A stretch of 64,000 nt of DNA from Marinobacter persicus. Lineage in GTDB: Bacteria; Pseudomonadota; Gammaproteobacteria; Pseudomonadales; Oleiphilaceae. The stretch spans positions 1 to 64,000 of the forward strand of contig NZ_FOSC01000001.1 in the NCBI RefSeq assembly GCF_900114155.1. The letters are read 5' to 3'. Below the pieces are notes generated by a model. It saw only the letters and a program-made list of their open reading frames with translations, was not told the origin of the DNA and ran no database searches. Positions 56,536 through 64,000 of this stretch are shown here, one piece after another; the stretch's first letter is position 1, and each line of letters begins with the position of its first letter. A program made the translations under genes and the position numbers.

Positions 56536-56566
56536 CAGGGAGGGCACTTTTTGAGAAGTAATGAGG

Positions 56567-56845
56567 TCACAGATACCGGGCAATTGCCTTGAATTCATCG
56601 ACCCGCTGCTGTTGCTCTGACTCCAGCGGTCCGATGGCATCATCGAGGCAATGCTCAATGTGGTCCTGTACTAGCACGCGTTTGGCCTGTTGAATGGCCT
56701 TTTCAACGGCGTGAAGCTGCTGGGCCAGCTCCAGGCAGGGTTTTCCCTGGTCAATCATCCCAATCACGCTTTCAAGATGGCCGTTCGCTCGCTTCAGGCG
56801 TTTGATGATATTCGGGTGAGATTGATGCGTGTGATCATTTACCAT
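56567..56845 (-). CDS. dmeR: CsoR/RcnR-family metal-responsive repressor DmeR
   Basis: The 92-residue all-helical repressor has C37 in GKPCLELAQQLHAVEKA and histidines 62 and 65 in QDHIEHC. Several N-terminal histidines (HTHQSH) add to this, matching the cobalt/nickel ligand set of RcnR-like proteins. Binding metal should release it from GC-rich operators. One such site (56855-56875) lies directly upstream of its own start, so it is probably autoregulated. Confidence 0.93.
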   Translation of the reverse strand: MVNDHTHQSHPNIIKRLKRANGHLESVIGMIDQGKPCLELAQQLHAVEKAIQQAKRVLVQDHIEHCLDDAIGPLESEQQQRVDEFKAIARYL

Positions 56846-56854
56846 GTTTAATTC

Positions 56855-56875
56855 CTATCCCCCATGGGGGGATGG
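56855..56875. promoter_or_regulatory. DmeR operator 2
   Basis: CTATCCCCC-ATG-GGGGGATGG is an imperfect inverted repeat between dmeR (leftward) and the His-rich gene (rightward). It matches operator 1 in its core, indicating common control. Confidence 0.75.
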
Positions 56876-56925
56876 TATCCTCTGTTTTCGTTGAAATCCA
56901 ACCACAAGCTCGACGATTTAAATCG

Positions 56926-57309
56926 ATGATTTCGACCATTCACCAGAGAAAACTGCTTCCCACGCTCCTCATGCTGTTCGCATTGGCGGGCCTGTCACTG
57001 TCGGTGATTGGCGAGTCATTCTCTCACGGTGTGGCCGAGATAGCAGGCGACTGGGAGTTCCAGGCGGATGGCCATGCTGGCAATCATGGTGGACACGGAC
57101 ACAGTCACGATTTCGACGAAGAACCAGAGTCACCTTCACTGCATCACGATGCTGGCAATCACACCCACGAGACCGTGGACCAGCTCAGGATTCCATTCGT
57201 TTCCCAAAGCCCGACCGTTTTCCGGCAGGCCATTCCATTTGCCGGAGGTTCTCCCCGCAGTTTGCGCTATCGGCTCGAACGCCCTCCAAAAGCCTCTCTT
57301 CTCGTTTGA
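56926..57309 (+). CDS. Histidine-rich exported small protein of the Co/Ni module
   Basis: From the ATG at 56926 the 127-residue protein has an N-terminal hydrophobic signal or anchor (LLPTLLMLFALAGLSLSVIG). A histidine- and acid-rich middle part follows (HAGNHGGHGHSHDF, LHHDAGNHTHE) that should bind metal in the periplasm. Upstream in-frame codons run through the DmeR operator and are not used. It is not a recognised family; position and composition suggest metal buffering next to the HupE-like permease. Confidence 0.75.
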   Translation: MISTIHQRKLLPTLLMLFALAGLSLSVIGESFSHGVAEIAGDWEFQADGHAGNHGGHGHSHDFDEEPESPSLHHDAGNHTHETVDQLRIPFVSQSPTVFRQAIPFAGGSPRSLRYRLERPPKASLLV

Positions 57310-57357
57310 TTCTTGCCGCTTACGCGGCCCGAGAAAATAATTTCGATTGGAGTCTTT

Positions 57358-58092
57358 ATGTTGTCAAGCTTGCTTGGCGGTTGCCGTAGTGTGTCCCCAC
57401 TGGGCACCGGTAGTCGTCTGTTCTGGATATTTCTAACCCTGGGCTTACTGGGTATGAGTACCGATGCGCTCGCCCATGCAGTCGCTCAGGGCGATAAAGG
57501 GTACATCCAGGAAATTACCGGGATAAACCTTATTGCGTTCATCTATCTGGGGGCCAAACACATGGTCACCGGCTATGACCACCTGCTGTTCCTGCTGGGT
57601 GTCATTTTCTTCCTCTATCAAATGAAGCACATCGCGATCTACGTGAGCTTGTTTGCGTTGGGGCATTCCACAACCATGTTGCTGGGCGTGTACTTCAACG
57701 TCGGCATCAACAGCTATCTCATTGATGCGATTATCGGCCTGTCCATCGTCTACAAGGCGCTGGACAACATTGGTGCCTATCAGCGGTGGTTTGGCTTCCA
57801 GCCCAACACCAAGGCCGCCACGTTGATTTTCGGGTTCTTCCATGGCTTTGGCCTGTCCACCAAGATCATCGAATACGACATCTCGCCGGACGGCCTGATT
57901 CCGAACCTCCTCGCCTTCAATGTGGGCGTGGAAATCGGACAGTTAATCGCCCTGGCCATGATCCTGATTGTCATCAGCTTCTGGCGAAAAACCGACGGCT
58001 TTTTCCGCCATGCCTACACCGCCAACGTGGCCATGATGAGTGCAGGTTTTCTGCTCTTTGGCTATCAGCTCACCGGTTACTTTGTCGCCTGA
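57358..58092 (+). CDS. HupE/UreJ-like membrane protein
   Basis: The protein of about 244 residues begins with a signal-like segment and has about six to seven membrane spans. The family motif is HMVTGYDHLLFLLGVIFF, with GHSTTM and FGFFHGFGLS. HupE/UreJ proteins move nickel or cobalt. Location downstream of a DmeR operator implies that it acts in homeostasis rather than hydrogenase or urease maturation, as neither enzyme is seen. The ATG at 57358 has GGAG eight bases before it; 15 upstream codons are open. Confidence 0.9.
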   Translation: MLSSLLGGCRSVSPLGTGSRLFWIFLTLGLLGMSTDALAHAVAQGDKGYIQEITGINLIAFIYLGAKHMVTGYDHLLFLLGVIFFLYQMKHIAIYVSLFALGHSTTMLLGVYFNVGINSYLIDAIIGLSIVYKALDNIGAYQRWFGFQPNTKAATLIFGFFHGFGLSTKIIEYDISPDGLIPNLLAFNVGVEIGQLIALAMILIVISFWRKTDGFFRHAYTANVAMMSAGFLLFGYQLTGYFVA

Positions 58093-58107
58093 TTCTGGAG
58101 ATTTTTT

Positions 58108-58809
58108 ATGTACAACACAGATATACCCAACCGTGAAGAACTGCCCAGCACTGCCAAGCTGATTCGCTCCACCATCATTGCCGCAATTGTGGCGCTGGTT
58201 CTGCTGGTAACCGTGGTCATGCCCGCCGAGTATGCCCTGGACCCAACCGGCGCAGGTCGCCTTTTGGGCCTGACTGAAATGGGCGAAATCAAGGAGCAGC
58301 TCGCCGAAGAGGCTGCTGCTGACGAGGCTGCCCAGATGGTGGCTGTTCAATCCTCAACTGAGCGAGAAGCCCCGGAAGTCAAAGAGCCTGTCGTGGCTGA
58401 AGCCGTTGAGGAGCCAGCTCCCTCATCTGAAGCAGAGGTTGCGTCTGCCGAGCCAGAGGCTGCGCCTGTGTCCGAACCAGAAATTGCGGAACCTCAGTGG
58501 CAGGATGAAGTGCGTGTGGTTCTCACACCCGGAGAGGGCACCGAATTCAAGCTCACCATGGAGGAAGGTGCCGTAGCCCGGTTCTCGTGGGTATCAGAAG
58601 GTGGTCCGATCAACTTCGATACCCATGGTGATGGAGGCGGTCAGTCAATTTCTTACGAGAAAGGTCGGGGCGTGCCGGAAGACGAGGGCAAGCTGGAGGC
58701 TGCCTTCACTGGCAACCATGGCTGGTTCTTCAGAAACCGGAATGACAACGACATCACTCTGGTGCTTCGCACCGGAGGGGATTACGGGCAGCTGAAAAAA
58801 ATGCTGTAA
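58108..58809 (+). CDS. Transmembrane anchor protein of the metal module
   Basis: The 233-residue protein has one membrane span (about 22-40; TIIAAIVALVLLVTVVM) and a long Glu/Ala/Pro-rich linker (about 70-130). A C-terminal globular domain carries FSWVSEGGPINFDTHGDGG and NHGWFFRNRN. It matches proteins annotated as transmembrane anchors that accompany HupE-like genes. The C-terminal domain is probably periplasmic. It follows the HupE-like gene after 15 bp and ends at a strong terminator, so it closes the operon. Confidence 0.82.
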   Translation: MYNTDIPNREELPSTAKLIRSTIIAAIVALVLLVTVVMPAEYALDPTGAGRLLGLTEMGEIKEQLAEEAAADEAAQMVAVQSSTEREAPEVKEPVVAEAVEEPAPSSEAEVASAEPEAAPVSEPEIAEPQWQDEVRVVLTPGEGTEFKLTMEEGAVARFSWVSEGGPINFDTHGDGGGQSISYEKGRGVPEDEGKLEAAFTGNHGWFFRNRNDNDITLVLRTGGDYGQLKKML

Positions 58810-58819
58810 TAGAGTTCTG

Positions 58820-58854
58820 GGGCAAAAGACTGGCAGAACGCCAATCTTTTGCCC
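58820..58854 (+). terminator. Terminator of the Co/Ni operon
   Basis: GGGCAAAAGA-C-TGGC pairs with GCCA-A-TCTTTTGCCC around a 5-nt loop, a 14-bp stem with one mismatch, 10 bp after the last stop. There is little T-tract after it, but the stem itself is strong. Confidence 0.7.
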
Positions 58855-58970
58855 TTCATAACTGGTCCAGATCGCCACAAGTGAATCGCCTCGCGATCTA
58901 ATTGCACTTTGCACTTGAATGCTTGCTACCATACCTCTTTGGGAATCGCCCCTGTGTACAGAAATCATTT

Positions 58971-58980
58971 TGGGGGTACA
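58971..58980 (+). promoter_or_regulatory. Candidate integrase arm site 3
   Basis: TGGGGGTACA, identical to the two copies beside the left core, lies 67 bp inside the right core. A near-repeat of the G-run (GTGGGGG) follows directly. Confidence 0.45.
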
Positions 58981-59043
58981 AGTGGGGGCATATATCAAGA
59001 TAAAAAAAATAAACAAGCATATAAAACAAGTACCTGTATAAAC

Positions 59044-60327
59044 TTATGAGTCCTGCCGGGGGTACCAGTTACCCCGCACTCGACGACCCACCAGCCCGGC
59101 CAACGCAATCAACAACAGCACAAACACCCCCGGCTCAGGCACCGGCAAAGCTGCGGCCAGCGCGCTGATTCGCAGGGTGAACGAGCTCTGATCTGTATAG
59201 TCAAAGCTGAAGGCATCAATAAAGCTGGTTACGTTGAACTTGCCCAGGTCTTCAATGACATCAACACCAGCCAGGCAGGGTACGCCGGGCACCGGAATAT
59301 CAGCGCAGACCGCCAAGCTCAATCCGCCAGCACTTGCCTGAGACTGAATCGCGGCTTCCACATCAGCAATGCTTTCGTATCTGGTGCCGTCATTACCGAA
59401 TGCCAGACTGACGATTTCTCCTGCGGCATCGATACCACGGTTCATAATCCACTGGCCGGAAGAGGCATCGAAATGCGCCATTAATATCGCGTCGGTGAGT
59501 GGGTCACCATCATCGTCCAGAAAATAGCCGTCCGGGGCCATGGAGTACGACATCCAGTCACCGAACAGGCCCTCATAGCCATATTCACCGCCGAACAGGC
59601 CGGTGGTCTGGAAAAAGTCCTCACTCACCAGGTCGAGTGCGAACCCGCTCCTATCCGGGCTGAAATACCCCGTCAGCCGGTCGCGCCGCTCATCCGTGCC
59701 AAACAGGCCCTGGGCAAACAGCGAGCTGAACTCGTTATTTCCGGGGTCTTCACCAAAGTCGACAAAGCCCAACCCATCTCCCGTCGTGGACTGGGTAAAG
59801 GCGTCGCCAATGCCAAAGCCCAGGCTCATGGTAAAGCCGCTCAGCAGGCTGTCGGTGGCGTTACCATATTTCTGGAACACCCGGTACAGGCCGTCATTGC
59901 CCTCGGCAAACGGTTCTCCGCTCAGGTCAAACACCAGGTCGATGGCGCCGGCACTGGTCTGGTCAAGCTTGAAACGCTTGCCGCTCTGAAACGGGCCATT
60001 ACAGGTGGCATCGCCGGCCGCCATAATGCAGTTGTCCACCGGGTTTCCGGATGCCTACAACGGCGCATCATTCACCACCTTGAGCCCGGGCTCCGCCCCT
60101 TCCACCAGGTCATACTTGATGTATCCGTTGGTGCTGGCGGCACTGTCTACCGGAGCCTTGTCGTAGACATCGCTGTAGTACACGCCATCACTGTCCGGGC
60201 CGGATACCAGCACATTGTCCAGGTTCCAGCCAGTAATCTGCGCGGCTGAAGCCGTGCCACTTGAAAGCCCTGCAACCGCGAGGGCCAGGGAGGAATACAG
60301 AATAGATTTTGAGCGTTTCATGGCCAT
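59044..60327 (-). pseudogene. Choice-of-anchor/PEP-CTERM-type surface protein, interrupted by in-frame TAG
   Basis: One reading frame encodes a signal peptide (MKRSKSILYSS... ATASA-type site SGTASAAQ), the ITGWNLDNVLV start of a choice-of-anchor domain, a long acidic body and a C-terminal anchor (PVPEPGVFVLLLIALAGL then RRVRG). It breaks at 60055-60057, where TAG interrupts ...NDAPL-stop-ASGNPVDNC in the same frame, after 90 codons. The remainder (336 codons) is intact. GGAG precedes the ATG at 60327. The final residues GNWYPRQDS come from the island's attR. Either a recent nonsense mutation or stop read-through is possible. Confidence 0.8.
59048..59074 (+). repeat. attR core
   Basis: This is the right copy of the 27-bp block identical to 32233-32259. 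Read on the minus strand it supplies the last codons of the anchor-protein gene. Confidence 0.9.
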
Positions 60328-60615
60328 GTCTCTTTCTCCTTTGAGAACAATGCAACAGGGAGCAACACTGTCACCCTGGTGAGCCATGCTGAGCAGGAGC
60401 TGGACCAATCACACGGAAATAACGAACAAACAAGAAGCTATATACGCTTCTTGATCTCACCCACTGCAAACTCAGGCCAATTATGTAAACATCCCTGACA
60501 TTCACCGGCCCGGGTGTTTGCGGTTTCACCCACCAGGCCCTTGCATTAGAGCGAACCGGTCACGCAGTATCCCGCTCACCCAAACTGCGACCAACCTGTA
60601 AAAGAGGACGAAATA

Positions 60616-62244
60616 ATGGAGAAGCGGCCCGGAGCGGTATTCTATTCTTCACTGCTTATACTCATCGGGTTTGTCGCCGTGGGTGCGCTTTACCCTGAAC
60701 AGCTCTCCTCCACCGCCTCAACAGCCCTCGGCTTTACCACCGATCATTTCGGCTGGCTGTACCTGTTCGTCACCACCGGTTTTTTGTTGTTCTGCATTGG
60801 CGTGGGCCTGTCGGATTACGGCCACATTCGTCTGGGGGCGGATGGCGAAAGCCCCGAGTTCCCCTACCCTGCCTGGCTGGGCATGATTTTCTCCGCCGGC
60901 ATGGGGGTGGGCCTGGTGTTCTGGGGCGTGGCCGAACCCATGACCCACTACAACCAGCCGCCGCTGGGACTGGCCGAGCCCCAAACGCCAGACGCCGCCA
61001 GCCTGGGCATGCGGTATTCACTATTCCACTGGGGCTTCCATCAATGGGCCAACTTCGCGCTGGTGGGGCTGGCCATTGCCTATGTGCGCTTCCGCCGGCA
61101 ACGGCCCGGCATGATCAGCGAAGCCTTCCGGGCCACCCTCGGAAACCGTATCGACGGCCCTATCGGGCATGGCATTAACGTGCTGGCTGTCGTCTCCACT
61201 GTCTTTGGCGTTGCCACCACACTTGGGCTGGGCATTATCCAGATCAACAGTGGCCTGGGCTCAGTGGCCGATGTCGGTTTCGGCAGCACCCAGCAACTGG
61301 CCATTCTGGGCGGCGTCTCGCTCATCTTTCTGGCCTGCTCGCTGATGCCACTGGAAAGTGGCGTGCGCTACGTCAGCGACGCCAATATGGTCCTGGCGGC
61401 AGCACTGCTGGTGTTCGTGTTCGCCATCGGCCCCACCGATTTCATCACCGCCGCCATGACCAATGGCATCGGTGAATACTTCAGCAACATGATCGGCATG
61501 AGCCTGGTGATGACACCCTACACCGGCGAGGATTGGGTCGAGCGCTGGACCATCTTCTACTGGGCCTGGGGGCTGTCCTGGGCGCCATTTGTTGGCAGTT
61601 TCATTGCCCGCATTTCCCGGGGCCGGACCATTCGCGAGTTTATCCTGGGTGTGATTGGCATGCCGGTACTGCTGAGTATCGTCTGGTTTTCCACCTTCGG
61701 CGGCTCGGCGCTGTTTTACGAAATCTTTGAAGACGGCGGTATTGCCGCCTCGGTCAGCCAGGAGATCAGCTCCGGGCTGTTCCATATGCTGGAATTCCTG
61801 CCCTTCCACGAGATCACCGGCCCGCTGGTGCTGCTGCTGATCATCCTGTTCGTGATTACCTCGGCCAACTCCGCCACCTTCGTGCTGGGCATGTTCACCA
61901 GTCATGGCACCATCACCCCGAAACCACTCATGCGGGTGCTGTGGGGCGTGGTGCAGGTACTGGTGGCAGGCGTATTGCTGTTAAGTGGTGGGCTGGAAGC
62001 GCTGCAAACCATCTCCATTGTGGCAGCGCTGCCGTTTATGGTTCTGATGATCTTCATGGCCGCTTCATTGCTCAAATCCCTGCGTGAGGAGCGTCGCCAG
62101 GCGGAATTCCATGAAGCACTTCAGCGCAGCCGCATTCAGCAGATGCTCGAAGAGTACGAAGAGAAAAAAGAGCAGGCAGAAGTGGAAGAAGTATGGGGCG
62201 ACCACATCGAGCCGCCCAAGGATTATGTGGATTACAGTCGCTGA
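60616..62244 (+). CDS. BCCT-family betaine/choline/carnitine transporter
   Basis: The 542-residue transporter has 12 predicted spans and the BCCT signature region with WTIFYWAWGLSWAPFVG and FIARISRGRTIREFI. Upstream it has GMGVGLVFWGVAEPMTHY, part of the substrate and sodium sites. The C-terminal charged tail (EEYEEKKEQAEVEEVWGD) could sense osmotic state. It probably imports compatible solutes such as glycine betaine, fitting a marine organism. AGAGGA precedes the ATG. It is divergent from the interrupted anchor gene, with 288 bp of otherwise featureless sequence between. Confidence 0.94.
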   Translation: MEKRPGAVFYSSLLILIGFVAVGALYPEQLSSTASTALGFTTDHFGWLYLFVTTGFLLFCIGVGLSDYGHIRLGADGESPEFPYPAWLGMIFSAGMGVGLVFWGVAEPMTHYNQPPLGLAEPQTPDAASLGMRYSLFHWGFHQWANFALVGLAIAYVRFRRQRPGMISEAFRATLGNRIDGPIGHGINVLAVVSTVFGVATTLGLGIIQINSGLGSVADVGFGSTQQLAILGGVSLIFLACSLMPLESGVRYVSDANMVLAAALLVFVFAIGPTDFITAAMTNGIGEYFSNMIGMSLVMTPYTGEDWVERWTIFYWAWGLSWAPFVGSFIARISRGRTIREFILGVIGMPVLLSIVWFSTFGGSALFYEIFEDGGIAASVSQEISSGLFHMLEFLPFHEITGPLVLLLIILFVITSANSATFVLGMFTSHGTITPKPLMRVLWGVVQVLVAGVLLLSGGLEALQTISIVAALPFMVLMIFMAASLLKSLREERRQAEFHEALQRSRIQQMLEEYEEKKEQAEVEEVWGDHIEPPKDYVDYSR

Positions 62245-62308
62245 AAGAAGGGGCCGGTGAGTCTCCCGGCGATATCCTTCGGCTTTACAACAGTTTCAGC
62301 CCCGCCGA

Positions 62309-62623
62309 TCAGTGGTTGGCTGAAACCGGGCCGAAATCAATCGCAGACAGCGCTTCGTTCACCTGGAATACCTTGCCATTCACTTCCGGCACGCCAAAGC
62401 TCTTGAGCCTGTCGGTGTGCATGGCCAGATAGGCCCGCGCGCTCGTTTCGTCCTCGAACAGGTAAATTCCGCCGGCTTCATTGGTTTCGGGGTTCTCGGT
62501 CCAGATTTTCCAGATAAAACCCGGCTCACGGGTGATGGATTCGGCCAGCTCTTTCATCGCCTCGGCCATGTCATCGCCGAACGGGCCTGTGAAGGGAAAG
62601 TCGACTTGCAGTAGCGTCTTCAT
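62309..62623 (-). CDS. YdhR-family putative monooxygenase
   Basis: The 104-residue protein is a small ferredoxin-like-fold (ABM-type) protein. [35 protein letters not shown] and [18 protein letters not shown] match the YdhR group, dimeric proteins with proposed monooxygenase activity but no proven reaction. The ATG at 62623 has GGAGATGC upstream; 26 in-frame codons further upstream are ignored. It is convergent with the BCCT gene. Confidence 0.88.
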   Translation of the reverse strand: MKTLLQVDFPFTGPFGDDMAEAMKELAESITREPGFIWKIWTENPETNEAGGIYLFEDETSARAYLAMHTDRLKSFGVPEVNGKVFQVNEALSAIDFGPVSANH

Positions 62624-62727
62624 GAGCATCTCCGGTTCTATAAAAGTCGGTTGGTAACGGGGATAACGAAAATTGTTTAGCAGGACCTTACATTGTTGCA
62701 TTTTGGCAATAATGCAGGCATAAACAT

Positions 62728-63750
62728 ATGCTTGAAGCTCGTGAAACTACCTGCACCGGTTACTCGATCATGAAAACAGGGAAGTCGGCTTACCAAGCCG
62801 CAGTCGTCTTCGTGTTATTCGTTGCCAGCCTGTTTATTGGCCAGGCACACGCTGAATCCAGACAACTGGCCTACCTCGTTTCAGACAAGCGTATCCCATT
62901 CTGGGACATCATGGCGCGTGGTATTCAGGCCCAGGCCGGCGAACTCGGTTATTCAGTGAAGGTGTTCAGCGCCGACAACCGTGCCAAAACCGAGCTGCAA
63001 AATACTGCTACCGTCCTGAAGCAGGAGGTGGATGGTATCATTCTCTCGCCCACCAATTCGTCAGCCGCGGTGACCATCCTGAAACTGGCGGGCCAGGCCG
63101 AAGTACCAGTCGTGGTAGCGGATATTGGCGCCGATACAGACAACTATTTAAGCTATATCCAGTCCGACAATTATCAGGGTGCCTTTGATCTGGGGCGGAT
63201 TCTGGCCAAACGGCTCAAGAACAAGGGCTGGCAGCAAGGCCGCGTAGGAATTGTCGCCATTCCCCAAAGCCGGGACAACGGCAAGGCCAGAACCCGCGGG
63301 TTTCTGGACGCACTGGCCGAGCACCGCATCAAGGTTGCGGACATCCATCAGCAGTCCGATTTTTCCTACCGGGAAACCTACGATTACACCAGCGGCCTGA
63401 TAGCCAGGCACCCCGACCTGCGGGCAGTCTGGCTGCAGGGATCGAACCGCTACCAGGCGGCTCTGGATGCTATCAACGATGCCGGGAAAAGCGACGAAAT
63501 ACTGTTGATCTGTTTCGATGCAGAACCGGAATTTATTGAGATGATTGAAACCGGTGCCCTGGTAGGCGCCGGTATGCAGCAACCTTTTCTGATGGGTCGA
63601 TTGGCAGTCCGATCACTGGATCGGCATTTTCAGGGTGAGACAGTCGACCCACAACAGCAGGTGGGTGTGCTGGCAGTATCAAACCGTAATCTGAACACTC
63701 TGCTGCCCATTATCCAGCGCAATGTGCTGGGTCAGGAGGCAGCTGAATGA
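62728..63750 (+). CDS. Periplasmic sugar-type substrate-binding protein
   Basis: The 340-residue protein has an N-terminal signal peptide ([19 protein letters not shown]) and a type I periplasmic-binding fold (Peripla_BP_4): [42 protein letters not shown] and [24 protein letters not shown]. No ABC permease follows. Instead its stop overlaps the start of a membrane sensor gene (ATGA), so it likely senses a ligand for that protein, as LuxP does for LuxQ. Start could be 62728 or ATG 62770. Confidence 0.85.
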   Translation: MLEARETTCTGYSIMKTGKSAYQAAVVFVLFVASLFIGQAHAESRQLAYLVSDKRIPFWDIMARGIQAQAGELGYSVKVFSADNRAKTELQNTATVLKQEVDGIILSPTNSSAAVTILKLAGQAEVPVVVADIGADTDNYLSYIQSDNYQGAFDLGRILAKRLKNKGWQQGRVGIVAIPQSRDNGKARTRGFLDALAEHRIKVADIHQQSDFSYRETYDYTSGLIARHPDLRAVWLQGSNRYQAALDAINDAGKSDEILLICFDAEPEFIEMIETGALVGAGMQQPFLMGRLAVRSLDRHFQGETVDPQQQVGVLAVSNRNLNTLLPIIQRNVLGQEAAE

Positions 63751-64000
63751 TCCCAAGCCAGCACAACAGTGCCCGCAACCCGCCATCCCTGCTGTTGCGT
63801 ATTACCATCGCCCTGATTGCCCTGATTGTGTTGGTGTTTACGCTGCATGGCCTGTACCTCTACAAGATTCAGCGTGCGGAATTGCTCAACAACATGCACC
63901 AAAGCGTCGAACACAGCCTGCAGCGGCTGAGCACCAACATTGGCCCGTTCATGGAGGCCTACGCCATCAATGATTACGAGCAACTGGTGGCCACTGAAAC
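63747..64000 (+). CDS. Membrane sensor protein, N-terminal part (runs off window)
   Basis: An ATG at 63747 overlaps the binding-protein stop by four bases. The visible 84 codons read [20 protein letters not shown], a membrane span (ALIALIVLVFTLHGLYLY) and a helical periplasmic segment (NMHQSVEHSLQRLSTNIG). This is the usual start of a histidine kinase or diguanylate cyclase. No output domain is visible, so the type is inference. The coupling to the binding protein supports a ligand-sensing role. Confidence 0.75.
   Translation, partial: MIPSQHNSARNPPSLLLRITIALIALIVLVFTLHGLYLYKIQRAELLNNMHQSVEHSLQRLSTNIGPFMEAYAINDYEQLVATE

Larger units (their letters stand above)
32233..59074. mobile_element. 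26.8-kb genomic island integrated in tRNA-Arg(CCT)
   Basis: The limits are set by a 27-bp perfect direct repeat of the tRNA 3' end (32233-32259 and 59048-59074). A P4-type integrase lies directly after the tRNA. Content includes AlpA regulators, a YfjJ/Gp2-type Rep, an OLD/type III R-M operon, GIY-YIG proteins, a recombination trio and a Co/Ni module. No relaxase, conjugation or capsid genes were found, so it resembles CP4-57-like or satellite-type elements. Much of the interior, especially 33.7-39 kb and 46.6-50.5 kb, is visibly more AT-rich than the flanks. Confidence 0.9.

Noticed and set aside
57358-58092. HupE as part of a hydrogenase or urease cluster
   Set aside because: No hydrogenase or urease gene nearby; the neighbours and operators indicate Co/Ni homeostasis.
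32233-59074. Complete prophage or conjugative element
   Set aside because: No capsid, tail, lysis, relaxase or type IV secretion genes found.
1-64000. CRISPR array
   Set aside because: No regularly spaced repeats and no cas genes were seen.

Overview
This window is a gammaproteobacterial chromosome segment, probably Marinobacter or a close relative. That assignment is inference from gene content and order: purL beside mltF, the order mtnA-deaminase-ubiG-mupP-yciK also known from Pseudomonas, motY next to pyrC and rnt, DUF2788, and a BCCT carrier. I ran no database search. The core genes are GC-rich and closely spaced, with many start/stop overlaps. They flank one large, visibly more AT-rich accessory block.

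Region 1 (1-32.2 kb, core). A leftward cluster (CoA Nudix hydrolase, gamma-carbonic anhydrase, DUF1289, purT) is followed by a zinc-ribbon Nudix gene, a YqfO-like gene and an unusual 436-bp gap with DnaA-box-like sites. Then come purL, mltF, recX, a large DUF349 coiled-coil protein and the periplasmic protease prc. The divergent pair mtnA / MTA-SAH deaminase is separated by a 108-bp cruciform-forming repeat. The deaminase leads into ubiG-mupP-yciK-glutaredoxin-yaaA, then DUF2788 and rdgC. A Pat-like protein acetyltransferase is divergent from an HDAC-family deacetylase. motY is divergent from pyrC-rnt, followed by a small unknown gene and an M16 protease. tRNA-Arg(CCT) closes the region, with a clear sigma70 promoter.

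Region 2 (32.23-59.07 kb, genomic island). The element is integrated into tRNA-Arg(CCT). A 27-bp exact repeat of the tRNA 3' end marks both edges, and a P4-type tyrosine integrase lies just inside the left edge. Its parts, in order: (a) a CP4-57-like regulatory and replication block with a double AlpA protein, a single AlpA protein and a YfjJ/Gp2-type Rep; (b) a tightly coupled operon of an OLD-family ATPase/TOPRIM nuclease with a complete type III restriction-modification system; (c) a leftward cluster with three different GIY-YIG-superfamily proteins, a DUF6998-like nuclease-fold protein and small unknowns; (d) a plasmid/ICE-type recombination trio (metal-binding protein, YqaJ exonuclease, DUF932); (e) a Co/Ni module (MFS exporter, DmeF, DmeR, His-rich protein, HupE-like protein, membrane anchor) with two matching GC-rich operators. 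There are no conjugation or virion genes, so the element looks like an integrative satellite-type island carrying defence and metal-resistance cargo.

Region 3 (59.07-64 kb, core). A choice-of-anchor/PEP-CTERM-type surface protein gene is interrupted by an in-frame TAG, and its 3' end is formed by the island's right attachment core. Then follow a BCCT transporter, a YdhR-like monooxygenase, a periplasmic sugar-type binding protein and the start of a membrane sensor gene that runs off the window.

The most interesting items are the OLD plus type III R-M operon, the GIY-YIG cluster, the nested-palindrome element between mtnA and the deaminase gene, the DnaA-box cluster, and the nonsense-interrupted anchor gene reshaped by island insertion.
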